The position numbers and the translations under genes were made by a program. Below are positions 20,701 through 29,973 of a stretch of 64,000 nucleotides of DNA, one piece after another (position 1 is the stretch's first letter; every line of letters begins with the position of its first letter). The notes under the pieces were generated by a model that worked only from the letters and a program-made list of their open reading frames with translations, was not told the origin of the DNA and made no database searches. The stretch is from Chitinophagaceae bacterium (GTDB lineage: Bacteria > Bacteroidota > Bacteroidia > Chitinophagales > Chitinophagaceae), in contig JANPZZ010000018.1 of the NCBI GenBank assembly GCA_024707305.1, positions 62,001 through 126,000 on the forward strand, written 5' to 3'.

Positions 20701-20881
20701 ATGTCGCATCGGTCAGTTTGGTCGTACCATCTTTATAAATGGTAGCATGCGTAAATGCATAATGGCCGTGCCGGGGATCGGCCACGCCATTTTCTGGAAA
20801 TGTAACCTGTGCTGCCAGTGGCGTTATGCCCAACAAGGCAATACCGGCCAGCAGCTGTCGCAGGAGTTTTGGCTTTCTCAT
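17756..20881 (-). CDS. Secreted double-domain amidohydrolase (three frameshifts)
   Basis: The protein is about 1040 residues starting at the ATG at 20881, with a signal peptide ending in PLAAQ. It contains two amidohydrolase units in series. The first (to about residue 400) lacks the HxH metal pair. The second begins near KQETILIKNATVWTNEKEG and has GIIDEHSHIAAA, HILHGSANVIGGQ, ITCHSYVQSE, FSDWWAYK and NSDDAEMARRL, as in active imidazolonepropionase-like hydrolases. A Pro/Gly/Ala/Arg-rich linker (RRRGAGAPGARPGGPG) separates them. Extra bases near 20148, 18510 and 17884 break the frame. The corrected C-terminus has a His-rich HTCSDHGHSHGLL segment. The substrate, perhaps a peptide or cyclic amide in the periplasm, is unknown. 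Confidence 0.85.
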
Positions 20882-21034
20882 TCTTATGTGATTTTTGGTA
20901 TTAGAAGTTGTTTCTCTCTAAACCTTGTGGATAACAAGGAGCCGAAATTAAGGGTTTAGAAGTTAGGGACAGGCCTTTTCAACCCTATAAAACTCCACAG
21001 TTTACCAACGAACGACTCAACTTTTTTAATCCCC

Positions 21035-21042
21035 TATCTTTG
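21035..21042 (+). promoter_or_regulatory. Candidate -7 promoter box for deoC
   Basis: TATCTTTG matches the Bacteroidota -7 consensus and is 18 bases upstream of the deoC ATG, implying a leader of about 12 bases. No -33 TTG is seen. Confidence 0.45.
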
Positions 21043-21060
21043 ACTTTCTAAATTTTCCAC

Positions 21061-21990
21061 ATGGCCAAAGCCATAAATAACATACGACCCGTTTACCAGC
21101 CCGGATTTGCAGCCAGTCCACCCATTGATCAGACTGGCGTTGAGGAACGGGCTTCACGTTTCACCAAACGAAGTATTAAAAAAGAATCGAAGACGAACGG
21201 CCTCAAGCTTGTTCTGAATATGATTGACCTTACCACGCTTGAAGGAAAAGATACCGTGGGTAAGGTGAAACAACTTTGCTATAAAGCCATGCATCCACAT
21301 GATGCACTGGAAGGATTGCCAACAGTAGCGGCAGTTTGCGTTTATCCAAGCATGGTAAAAGTGGCAGCTAAAGCACTGGAAGGATCAGGCATACGTGTAG
21401 CTTCGGTTGCAACAGCTTTCCCTTCCGGGCAGGCACCGCGTGACGTAAAACTGCGCGATACGCGCATGGCTGTAAATGATGGCGCCGATGAAATTGATAT
21501 GGTCATCAGTCGTGGGAAATTTCACGAAGGCGAATACAATTATGTTTTTGATGAGATCGCTGCTATTAAAGAAGCATGCGGTGATGCACGTTTAAAAGTT
21601 ATTCTTGAAACAGGTGAGCTGGGTACATTCGACAAAGTGCGTCGTGCCAGTGATATTGCAATGCATGCTGGCGCTGATTTTATCAAAACATCAACCGGTA
21701 AAATTCAGCCTGCAGCTACCATGCCTGTTACACTCGTGATGCTGGAAGCGATTCGCGACTTTTATTATAATACAGGAAAAATGGTGGGCATGAAACCAGC
21801 AGGCGGTATTTCGAAATCAAAGCTGGCGCTACATTACCTGGTGATGGTAAAGGAAGTACTCGGTGATGCATGGTTGAACAACGAATGGTTCCGCTTTGGG
21901 GCAAGCAGCCTCGCCAACGATGTGCTGATGCAACTGGTGAAAGAGAAAACAGGTGCTTATCAATCGGCCCCTTATTTCTCAGTTGATTAA
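21061..21990 (+). CDS. deoC: Deoxyribose-phosphate aldolase DeoC
   Basis: DeoC cleaves 2-deoxyribose 5-phosphate to glyceraldehyde 3-phosphate and acetaldehyde. The protein has 309 residues, with an N-terminal extension of about 50 residues compared with short bacterial DeoC. Active-site residues are present: the Schiff-base Lys209 in DFIKTSTGK, the second Lys244 in GMKPAGGI, and Asp146 in DEIDMVIS. It is followed at 70 bases by an aldehyde dehydrogenase and then a truncated ALDH homologue in the same direction. This suggests a pathway that oxidises the aldehyde it releases. Confidence 0.95.
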   Translation: MAKAINNIRPVYQPGFAASPPIDQTGVEERASRFTKRSIKKESKTNGLKLVLNMIDLTTLEGKDTVGKVKQLCYKAMHPHDALEGLPTVAAVCVYPSMVKVAAKALEGSGIRVASVATAFPSGQAPRDVKLRDTRMAVNDGADEIDMVISRGKFHEGEYNYVFDEIAAIKEACGDARLKVILETGELGTFDKVRRASDIAMHAGADFIKTSTGKIQPAATMPVTLVMLEAIRDFYYNTGKMVGMKPAGGISKSKLALHYLVMVKEVLGDAWLNNEWFRFGASSLANDVLMQLVKEKTGAYQSAPYFSVD

Positions 21991-21997
21991 AAATTAT

Positions 21998-22035
21998 TCA
22001 CACATCGAACATCGGCCATCGACCATCAAAAAAAT
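21998..22035. repeat. Short CATCG heptamer array between deoC and ALDH
   Basis: About four 7-bp units of the form NYCATCG lie between the deoC stop and the ALDH start (for example ACATCGGCCATCGACCATC). They belong to the same repeat family seen in other gaps of this window. Confidence 0.7.
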
Positions 22036-22059
22036 ATCTTTCATTCAAAATACAACGCT

Positions 22060-23556
22060 ATGGCAGTAGCTGCCAAAAAAAGAAACCGGCTGCAAATACC
22101 GTAAAGCTCAAATTTGATACGGCGTGGACTTACGAACCGGCTCCAGAGAGCCGCTCCGCCGCAACGATTGCAAAGCAATACGATTTGTTTATCGACGGTA
22201 AATGGCAAAAGCCATCTGGTGGAAAATACTTCGATACCATCAGTCCGGGTACGGAAGAAAAACTTTCTTCTGTAGCAGAAGCCGGCACTGCAGATATCGA
22301 CAAAGCAGTAAAAGCGGCACGACGCGCATATGACGGTGTATGGGGAAAAATGCCCGCGCGTGAGCGCGCAAAATATATCTTCCGTATTGCAAGACTGATA
22401 CAGGAAAAAGCGCGTGAGTTCGCGATCATCGAATCGCTCGACGGAGGAAAACCGATTCGCGAAAGTCGCGATTTTGATGTGCCTACCGCAGCCAACCATT
22501 TCTTCTATTATGCAGGCTGGGCCGATAAACTCGATTATGCATTTCCCAATCGCAAATGTGCACCTCTTGGCGTGGCAGGACAAATCATTCCCTGGAATTT
22601 TCCATTGCTGATGGCGGCCTGGAAAATTGCACCGGCACTGGCGACAGGTAATACCGTGGTATTGAAGCCCGCTGAAACCACGCCTCTTACTGCATTGAAA
22701 CTGGCAGAACTTTTAGAGGAAGCTGATCTCCCCCCCCGGCGTGGTAAATATCATTACGGGCGCAGGTGCAACGGGCGCCGGAATTGTTCAACATCCGGGT
22801 ATTGATAAAATTGCATTTACGGGTTCTACCGAAGTAGGAAAATTGATTCAAAAATCAATTGCCGGTACAAGTAAAAAAGCAACATTGGAATTAGGTGGTA
22901 AAGCTGCCAATATCATTTTTGACGATGCACCACTTGACCAGGCTGTAGAAGGCGTGATCAATGGCATTTTCTTTAACCAGGGACATGTATGTTGCGCGGG
23001 CTCGCGATTGTATGTACAGGAATCGGTTGCCAGGCAGGTAATCCGCAAACTAAAAGATCGTCTTGAATCTTTGATCGTTGGCGATCCGCTTGATAAAAAC
23101 ACGGACATTGGTGCGATCAATAGCAAACAACAGTTGGATACCATCAATAAGTACCTGGCGATTGGGAAAAAAGAAGGAGCAGAAATGTATCAAAGTTCCT
23201 GCCCCATTCCACGCAAAGGATTTTATTGCCGGCCTACATTGTTTACTAATGTCGCGCAAAGCAACCGCATTACGCAGGAAGAGATCTTTGGCCCGGTACT
23301 GGCGATCCTCACATTTCGCACCGACGACGAAGTAATTGAAAAAGCGAACAACACGCCCTACGGTTTAAGTGCCGGTGTGTGGACAGATAAAGGTTCCAAA
23401 ATTTTCAACCTGACCAAACGCATGAAAGCGGGTGTGGTTTGGGCCAACACGTTCAACAAATTCGATCCGTCGTCACCATTCGGTGGCTTCAAAGAAAGCG
23501 GTTATGGGCGTGAAGGTGGTTTGCACGGGTTGATGCCGTATGTGGAGATGAGATGA
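22060..23556 (+). CDS. NAD(P)-dependent aldehyde dehydrogenase (two frameshifts)
   Basis: About 499 residues from the ATG at 22060 match the ALDH superfamily. Motifs in order are PWNFPLLMAAWKIAPALATGN (cofactor domain), KPAETTPLTALKL, FTGSTEVGK, the general-base Glu in LELGGKAANI, the catalytic Cys in NQGHVCCAGSR, EEIFGPVLAIL, and a C-terminal PFGGFKESGYGREGG. One A is missing near 22080 in an A-run and one C is extra in the C8 run near 22733. With the upstream deoC it may oxidise acetaldehyde to acetate; this is an inference from context. Confidence 0.92.
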
Positions 23557-23557
23557 G

Positions 23558-23622
23558 AGATCGATGATCGATGGTGGATGGGGGATGGTGGATGGTAGAA
23601 GGTAGAGAGATAAGTTGCATTA
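23558..23622. repeat. Mixed heptamer repeat (GATGATC / GGGGATG type)
   Basis: Between the two ALDH genes, 7-bp units pass from the ATCGATG family to the GGTGGAT/GGGGGAT family within 60 bases, showing that the families can merge. Confidence 0.65.
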
Positions 23623-23642
23623 ATTAATTTTTATTTTTTTCA

Positions 23643-24542
23643 ATGTCAAATTCAACAACATCCCGGTTGCCTGTTTTAAAGACTTACAAGATCTATATCG
23701 GCGGGCAATTTCCGCGTACGGAATCGGGTCGTTATTATTCGCCGGTGAATAAACGTGGACAGAAGCTGGCAAATGTGTGCCTTTGCTCACGTAAGGATTT
23801 GCGTGATGCGGTTGTATCAGCACGCGGGGCTGCTGGTGGCTGGAGTGGCAGGGCTGCATTCAATCGTAGCCAGATTTTATACCGTATGGCCGAAATGCTG
23901 GAAGGACGTCGTGCTCAGTTCCTCGACGAATTGCAACAAATGGATTATTCAGCAGCCAGTGCCGAAGAAGAAATTAATCTTTCAATCGACCGGTTGATTT
24001 ACTATGCCGGATGGTGCGATAAATATCAGCAACTTTTTAGTTCGGTAAACCCCGTGGGCAGTCCGCACTTCAACTTCTCGGTTCCTGAACCAACCGGTGT
24101 TGTCGCAGCCATTGCACCACAACAATCGGCATTGCTTGGACTGGTCTCCATTATGGCACCTATTATCGCCGGCGGCAACACACTGGTAATTATGGCTTCT
24201 GAAAACAAACCCCTGGCGGCAGTAACTTTTGCAGAAGTGTTGCATTCCTCCGATCTCCCGGGCGGCGTTGTAAACATTCTCACTGGCAAACCCGGCGAAA
24301 TTCTTTCCTGGATGGCCGATCATATGGATATCAATGCCGTTGTGTACACCGAAAAAGACGAAACTGCCAAAAAGTTGTTACGGGAAAAATCGGCTGGCAA
24401 CCTGAAACGTGTTCATTTCTACGACCAAACCGACTGGAAAACAGACAAAGCTGAGTCGCCCTATTTCATCCTCGACTGTCAGGAAATAAAAACCACCTGG
24501 CATCCTGTGGAAAATAATGCCGGAAGCGGTGGCGGATATTAA
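23643..24542 (+). CDS. Truncated ALDH-family protein without a catalytic domain
   Basis: This intact 299-residue frame is clearly an ALDH homologue over the N-terminal, NAD-binding half: YIGGQFPRTESGRYY, LIYYAGWCDKYQ, EPTGVVAAIAPQQSALLGL, AGGNTLVIMASENKPLA and LPGGVVNILTGK. It stops before the catalytic Cys and Glu region, ending with a diverged AESPYFILDCQEI segment and a stop. Because the frame is open and clean, the truncation seems real rather than an indel. It may be a non-catalytic partner of the full-length ALDH upstream. The cofactor-loop PWNFP is replaced by APQQS, so NAD binding may be altered. Confidence 0.82.
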   Translation: MSNSTTSRLPVLKTYKIYIGGQFPRTESGRYYSPVNKRGQKLANVCLCSRKDLRDAVVSARGAAGGWSGRAAFNRSQILYRMAEMLEGRRAQFLDELQQMDYSAASAEEEINLSIDRLIYYAGWCDKYQQLFSSVNPVGSPHFNFSVPEPTGVVAAIAPQQSALLGLVSIMAPIIAGGNTLVIMASENKPLAAVTFAEVLHSSDLPGGVVNILTGKPGEILSWMADHMDINAVVYTEKDETAKKLLREKSAGNLKRVHFYDQTDWKTDKAESPYFILDCQEIKTTWHPVENNAGSGGGY

Positions 24543-24703
24543 CAGGAGCTAAACGTTTGACTGTAAGATATACTTGTTTTGCCATTCAAATTACATTGGT
24601 TTTGAAATTGGTATCGTTTTTGGAATGGGAGGAAGCAACGTTTTTCAACAGATTATCATCTGAAAAACGGAAAAGCCAAATGGGCACCCTAAATAATTTT
24701 TGT

Positions 24704-25147
24704 ATGAAGTTTGTTCTTTCGTTATTCGCAGTTTTGATTTCGACATTGGCATTTGCCCAAACCAACGACACTGATTCTACCCAAAAAACTGTGACGGTAC
24801 ATAAAGATGCCCGCATCGATTTGTTGATGGCCAAACAGGCGCAGATCAATGAAGAAACCAGCCGCAACGCACGCCGCACGGCCAAAGGTTTCCGCATCAT
24901 GATCATTAGCACCAGCAACCGCGATGAAGCCATTTCTGCAAAAACGACCGTTTATACCTATTTCCCCGAACTGAAAGCCTACCTCTGGCACCAGTCGCCA
25001 TTTTATAAACTGAAAGCCGGCAACTTTAAAGACCGCAAAGAAGCCGAAGCCTACCAGACCCGCCTGAATCAATATTTTTCAAAAGGCGTTTATGTTATCA
25101 GCGACGTTATTGAAACGAAGCCCGGATCGGGTGAGGAGATGCAGTAA
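24704..25147 (+). CDS. Exported SPOR-domain protein
   Basis: With the ATG at 24704 (MKFVLSLFAVLISTLAFAQ) the product has 147 residues: a signal peptide, a short linker (KDARIDLLMAKQAQINEE) and a C-terminal SPOR-like fold, GFRIMIISTSNRDEA ... YKLKAGNFKDRKEAEAYQTRL. SPOR domains bind peptidoglycan with denuded glycans, so a periplasmic cell-wall role is likely. An in-frame upstream extension to 24557 has no signal peptide context and is set aside. Confidence 0.82.
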   Translation: MKFVLSLFAVLISTLAFAQTNDTDSTQKTVTVHKDARIDLLMAKQAQINEETSRNARRTAKGFRIMIISTSNRDEAISAKTTVYTYFPELKAYLWHQSPFYKLKAGNFKDRKEAEAYQTRLNQYFSKGVYVISDVIETKPGSGEEMQ

Positions 25148-25385
25148 TTCGATGATCGATGATCGATGGTCGATGATCGAAGTAAGTCTTTAAATAAAAG
25201 TATACCGTGCCGGCAATTTAGAGGTGTAGGTCGCATTTCAAAGTAACCATCGGACATCGGTCATCGGCCATCGGACATCGGACATCGGTCATCGGTCATC
25301 GGCCATCGATCATCGGTCATCGGCCATCCATCATCTCCCATCTCCAATCTCCCATCTCCCATCTCCCATCTCTCATCGCTCTTCC
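25148..25385. repeat. Heptamer arrays (CATCGR, then CATCTCC)
   Basis: Two blocks, 25148-25182 in ATCGATG orientation and 25248-25380 in CATCG orientation, flank a 65-base unique stretch. The second block splits exactly into 7-bp units (ACATCGG, TCATCGG, CCATCGG ...) that change in phase to CCATCTC units. This fills the gap up to the M20 gene start. Confidence 0.9.
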
Positions 25386-25398
25386 TTACATTTACACA

Positions 25399-26579
25399 AT
25401 GATCACCCAAATCAAAAAACTGGCGAAGGAGTACGCTCCAGATTGCGTGGCTATACGCCATCATCTGCATGCGCATCCCGAACTGAGTTACCAGGAATTT
25501 GAAACATCTCGTTATATTCAACAACAACTTTCTGCACTGGGTATTCCCTTTGAAGTAAAAGCGGAAACCGGTGTGGTTGGACTGATTGAAGGACGCAATC
25601 CTTCAAGCCGTATCGTCGCACTACGTGCCGATATTGACGCATTGCCGATACAGGAAGAAAATGATGTCCCCTATCGTTCACAAAATGCTGGCATCATGCA
25701 CGCATGTGGACATGATGTACACACGACCTGTTTACTGGGTGCCGCCAGAATTCTACATCACTTACGTGACGAGTGGGAAGGGACGGTGAAACTCATTTTT
25801 CAACCCGGCGAAGAAAAAAATCCGGAGGAGCAAGTTTGTTGATTAAAGAAGGAGTGCTGGAAAATCCTGCACCCGAAGCGATCATCGGACTGCATGTACA
25901 CCCAGGACTGGAGACTGGAAAGTTCAGCTTTCGCGCAGGAAAAGCAATGGCTAGCGCGGATGAATTGTATTTTACCATAAAAGGAAAAAGGTGGACATGC
26001 TGCATCACCGCATTTATGTGTGGATCCTATTTTGATTGCATCAAATTTGATCATTGCTTTGCAACAGGTGGTGAGCCGCCACAACAATCCGTTTAATCCA
26101 ACGGTTTTATCCATTACAGCATTTAATGGCGGTACCACAACAAATATTATCCCCAACGAAGTAAAACTGAAAGGAACGTTCCGTGCAATGGATGAAGATT
26201 GGCGTTTTAAAGCGCACGAACTAATTCGTCGCACCAGTGAAGGGATTGTAAACGGAATGGGAGGCGAACTCGATTTGCATATCGATGTGGGTTATCCGTC
26301 AGTTTACAATCACGAAGGACTGCATACCGAAGCCCGAAAACATGCGATTGTGTTTGCCGGCAACGACAATGTACTGGAAACTGAAATGCGTATGGGCGCT
26401 GAGGACTTTGGTTATTATTCACAAAAATTCCGGGATGCTTCTATCGCCTGGGTGTAATGAATATCGAAAAAGGTATTACATCTGGAGTACATACACCTAC
26501 ATTTAATATCGATGAATCAGCAATTGAACTGGGAATGGGTATGATGGCCTGGCTGGGCACACAGGTGAATTTGAAATAA
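25399..26579 (+). CDS. M20-family metallo-amidohydrolase (three frameshifts)
   Basis: Four frame segments join into a protein of about 393 residues of the M20D group (aminoacylase / indole-acetyl-amino acid hydrolase-like). It begins with IRHHLHAHPELSYQEF. Metal ligands are in MHACGHDVHTTCLLGAA, and FQPGEEKNPGG supplies the catalytic Glu. The dimerisation domain has GKGGHAASPH, and the last ligand region is MGAEDFGYYSQKF. Missing or extra bases near 25823, 25987 and 26432 break it; each correction restores family sequence. It probably hydrolyses N-acyl amino acids in the cytoplasm. It converges on the S41 protease gene with a shared terminator. Confidence 0.9.
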
Positions 26580-26595
26580 TTTGTTTCAACACAAA

Positions 26596-26632
26596 TAAAA
26601 AGCCTGAAAGTTATTTTCAGGCCTTTTATTTG
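26596..26632. terminator. Bidirectional terminator between the M20 and S41 genes
   Basis: AAAAGCCTGAAA pairs with TTTCAGGCCTTTT (one mismatch) over a short loop. A's flank the left side and T's the right, matching the convergent gene arrangement. Confidence 0.75.
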
Positions 26633-26653
26633 TGCGAAACGTAAGCAACTAAC

Positions 26654-27997
26654 TCACTGCAATTGCATTCCGGGAACGCGGTTCATCAACATTCCCTTGA
26701 AATCGTGTTCACTCATTTTTTTATTTGCAGATTTTGCTTCTTCGCTTAATGGCGGCGCTTCATCTACCACAGGTATACGGAAACTACCGGTTCCGATATA
26801 TTTCAAAACACTGGCCAGTGCCGATTCGGCAGGATCACCAAAATCTTTATCAATACCATCGGCTACCGTATGATTGAGGGCAAAGCCATCAAAATAGTTT
26901 CCTTCGCCATTTTTATTTGTTGTTCTTGTCGACACCGGAAAGATATACCAGTCACCAACAGGAATATCAAAATAACCAACCGGTTTGCCATAAGTTCGCT
27001 GCGGCCCTACCACAATCACATTCATATAGGGTTTCAGGTTATTAATCAGCAGCTCGCTCGCCGAGGCAGTATTATTGCTCACGATTACAAATAATCGGGA
27101 AAGATTCAGGTTTCCTTTTTTACTAAAATTCACTGAACTGTTATACTGGTTGTATTTGTCATTAAACTCCTGTTTCATCATCAGTCCACCATTTCCCGAG
27201 GCAGGTACGAGATAATTTGCCAGCGCCTGCTGGTACGAAACATAACCGCCACCATTGTAGCGAAGATCAACGATCACATCGTTTACCGACTCACTGCTAA
27301 AACGATTAAATGTCGCTGCAAATCCATCAATCGTAGTTGCCGAATCGCCGAGGAAAGAATTGTAAACCAGGTAACCCACTTTGCTGGCGCCAAGATCAAA
27401 AACATAATCGCCATAAATAGACTTTGACTGATAGCTCGCTTCGGTAAAGTTCAGATCAACTGAATTTCCATCGGGCTTTTGAAATGTGAGAGATACGGTA
27501 CTGGATAAATAAACCGCATCCACAATAAAATCTGCGTTGCCAGCAGTGATGTTAGTGTTGCCATTTATTTTAGTAATACGCCAGCCTCTTTTTACACCAG
27601 CAAGACCTGCTGGCGATAAAGGTTCTACCAAACGAACGCGCAAATCATTATCTGTGCGGAAGAAGATATTCAAACCGAAATCCTTTGCAATTCCGCTACT
27701 GGTATTATCCCAGTCCACCTTTTTAGTAGCAAAGCTCCACCTGTCAACCGGGTTCGCAAACCCTGGCTCTTTGCTGTAAGCGCGAATCGCTTCCATAATT
27801 TTGTTGGGATCCGAATAACTCCGCGCTTTGAAGCTGGAAGGAATCTGGTCATACCACAAATAAATATCGCGGGCGTATGAAATGGAAGTATCCTTGATTT
27901 TATCTGCTTCCGAACCGCCGCCACTTCCAGCATCATTCTTACGGCATGAGGTTAGGAGTACCACCAACAAAATGGTGGAGAGAAATATCGGGCGCAT
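26654..27997 (-). CDS. S41-family (C-terminal processing-like) protease, lipoprotein
   Basis: From the ATG at 27997 the protein has 447 residues. It begins MRPIFLSTILLVVLLTSC, a type II signal peptide with Cys18, then a Gly/Ser spacer. An N-terminal helical cap is followed by a PDZ domain (LSPAGLAGVKRGWRITKING) and the S41 core with DVIVDLRYNGGGYVS and the nucleophile Ser in NTASASELLINN. The Lys of the dyad is probably in RTYGKPVGY. The likely location is the outer-membrane or periplasmic face. The natural substrate is unknown. An upstream in-frame Met would add 13 residues before the signal peptide and is not chosen. Confidence 0.9.
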   Translation of the reverse strand: MRPIFLSTILLVVLLTSCRKNDAGSGGGSEADKIKDTSISYARDIYLWYDQIPSSFKARSYSDPNKIMEAIRAYSKEPGFANPVDRWSFATKKVDWDNTSSGIAKDFGLNIFFRTDNDLRVRLVEPLSPAGLAGVKRGWRITKINGNTNITAGNADFIVDAVYLSSTVSLTFQKPDGNSVDLNFTEASYQSKSIYGDYVFDLGASKVGYLVYNSFLGDSATTIDGFAATFNRFSSESVNDVIVDLRYNGGGYVSYQQALANYLVPASGNGGLMMKQEFNDKYNQYNSSVNFSKKGNLNLSRLFVIVSNNTASASELLINNLKPYMNVIVVGPQRTYGKPVGYFDIPVGDWYIFPVSTRTTNKNGEGNYFDGFALNHTVADGIDKDFGDPAESALASVLKYIGTGSFRIPVVDEAPPLSEEAKSANKKMSEHDFKGMLMNRVPGMQLQ

Positions 27998-28127
27998 AAA
28001 AAACAAATTAGGAATTGATAGATTAGTTCTGTTCATAAACGACAGGAGCGATTCAGAAATTATGCCAGTTATTCTTAAAAATACCTACCGGAAATTACGC
28101 CGAAACAAATATAAAATCCGGAAAAAA

Positions 28128-28902
28128 TCAACCCCGTTCTTTCCGTGTTTTTAAATCCCAAAAGCCTGTGAATGTGAAGAATACAAAATACAGCACACTG
28201 TACAATTCATGCCGGAAAAACGTAGTTTCCGATTTTGCCTGCACATATTTGTTTAACGTGAGGAAAGGATAAGCGTAGGGAAGTTTATCAATATGTCTCC
28301 AGCCCATTGCCACCATGGTGGCCACAAGCAATCCGAGACCAATGCCAATAGGTGTAATAAAATTCCTGAATCGTAAGCTCAGCCAGTATTGCAAAGCTAT
28401 TATCGCCAGCAACGAAACAAAAGTGTGCACACTCAACATCAAAAGTTTAAATACAGGTATCGCACTTTTGAAAAATGGCAGTTGCGCATGAAACATATTG
28501 GGTACATAAGCCAGTATAATCATTAACACATTAAATGTCACAAACAACAACAGCACCATGATGATGATGGCGATGTATTTAGAAAAATAAATATCTCCCA
28601 ATGACTGCGGCGATGCATACACCTGCTTCCAGGTATTATTCTTGTATTCAATTTGCGGTACAAGGCTACAGATAAGGATGATGAACATGGGCAGCAGGAA
28701 GCCTGCAAATGCCTGCCAACCCTGTAAAAAAGTGGTACTCCCATGGAGCAGAACCAAGTTGTTCAACAGCTTTTGCGGGCTTAATTGTATAAAACAAGAA
28801 ATATATGACAGGAATAAGTACCGCACCCGTTATTGCCAGCCACATCGCCGCGCTACGACGGGTTTTGATTAATTCTGTTCTAAGGGATATGAATAAACTC
28901 AT
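28128..28902 (-). CDS. ABC-2 type transporter permease (one frameshift)
   Basis: About 257 residues start at the ATG at 28902 (MSLFISLRTELIKTRRSAAMW). Six hydrophobic segments are visible, with the family motif PQIEYKNNTWKQVYASPQS after the second; this matches Bacteroidota ABC-2 permeases next to lantibiotic-export-like ATPases. One extra base in the A/T run near 28726-28731 splits the frame. The start overlaps the ATPase stop by 4 bases (ATGA), so the two are translationally coupled. Confidence 0.85.
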
Positions 28903-29816
28903 TCGCTTTGGCTTGTAATGTCGATGAATAATTGTTCCAGGTCATTTTGCCCTGTTTGCAGTGCGTAAACTTTTAAGCCCGCCTGCACCAGTTGCTGGTT
29001 GATGCGCGCAGCATGTTCTTTATCGCGGTAAGGCATTACAATTTTACCGTTGCTGTTTGCACTTGCCGATTCAGTTAATAGTAGTTGAACAGCCTTTAAA
29101 TTATCATCCGTTTCAACTTCTAAAACCTGTTTACCAACTTTCATCTGTTGCAGTTCACCTAATGTTCCCTGAAACAACATCTTTCCTTTGTGAATAATGC
29201 CTACATGTGTTGCCATTCGTTCTACCTCTGTCAAAATATGGCTCGACACGAGGACGGTTGTACCAAATTCGCGGTTGAGTTTTTTAATCAGTTCCCTTGT
29301 TTCAATAATCCCGTTCGGATCGAGTCCGTTGGTAGGTTCATCCAGTATCAACAACTCAGGCTGGTGCAAAAGGGCAATAGCGATGGAAAGGCGTTGTTTC
29401 ATACCGAGAGAAAACTGCCGGGCTTTTTTCCGGCCGGTCGTTTCCAGTCCGACGAGCTTTAAGACTTCGGCCACACGCGATTTGGGGACGGCATGGATTT
29501 GCCGGTAGATCTCCAGGTTTTCCGATGCGGTTAAATGGCCGTAAAGGGATGGCTGTTCGATCAGCGAGCCCAGCCGCCTGAGGATTTCACGGCGATGCTG
29601 GTGGAATTGCTGCCCAAAAACGGACAGATTCCCCTCCTGTACGCGCAATAAACCCAGTATAAGGCGGAGGGTTGTGGTTTTTCCGGCGCCATTTGGCCCC
29701 AGAAATCCGTAAATGCTTCCCCGCGGGACGGCCAGTTCAATATCCCGTAGCGTAGGAACGCCTTTCCGGAAGGAATAATTCAGTTTCCGGGCCTGAATAA
29801 TAAGGTCTGTAGACAT
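28899..29816 (-). CDS. ABC transporter ATP-binding protein
   Basis: This 305-residue ATPase has Walker A GPNGAGKTT (about 39-47), Q-loop context LIEQPSLYGHLTASEN, signature FSLGMKQRLSIA, Walker B LLILDEPTNGLD and the H-loop SSHIL. The C-terminal 90 residues form the accessory domain typical of ABC-2 exporters of the CcmA/bacitracin type. With the overlapping permease it makes a two-gene exporter; the substrate is unknown. Confidence 0.93.
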   Translation of the reverse strand: MSTDLIIQARKLNYSFRKGVPTLRDIELAVPRGSIYGFLGPNGAGKTTTLRLILGLLRVQEGNLSVFGQQFHQHRREILRRLGSLIEQPSLYGHLTASENLEIYRQIHAVPKSRVAEVLKLVGLETTGRKKARQFSLGMKQRLSIAIALLHQPELLILDEPTNGLDPNGIIETRELIKKLNREFGTTVLVSSHILTEVERMATHVGIIHKGKMLFQGTLGELQQMKVGKQVLEVETDDNLKAVQLLLTESASANSNGKIVMPYRDKEHAARINQQLVQAGLKVYALQTGQNDLEQLFIDITSQSE

Positions 29817-29973
29817 ATTGGCTATAATATCGTCAAGTTGTACAAAAGATGCTGAAACACAAAATTTTCTGGATAAGCGGTAAAAAAAAGCAGGGATTAT
29901 TTATTTTGTACCTTGCGGCCGTTATCCAGGCCGGTTTCCCCTCTAAAAGGGGCGGTGTAACAAAAAAATAAAT

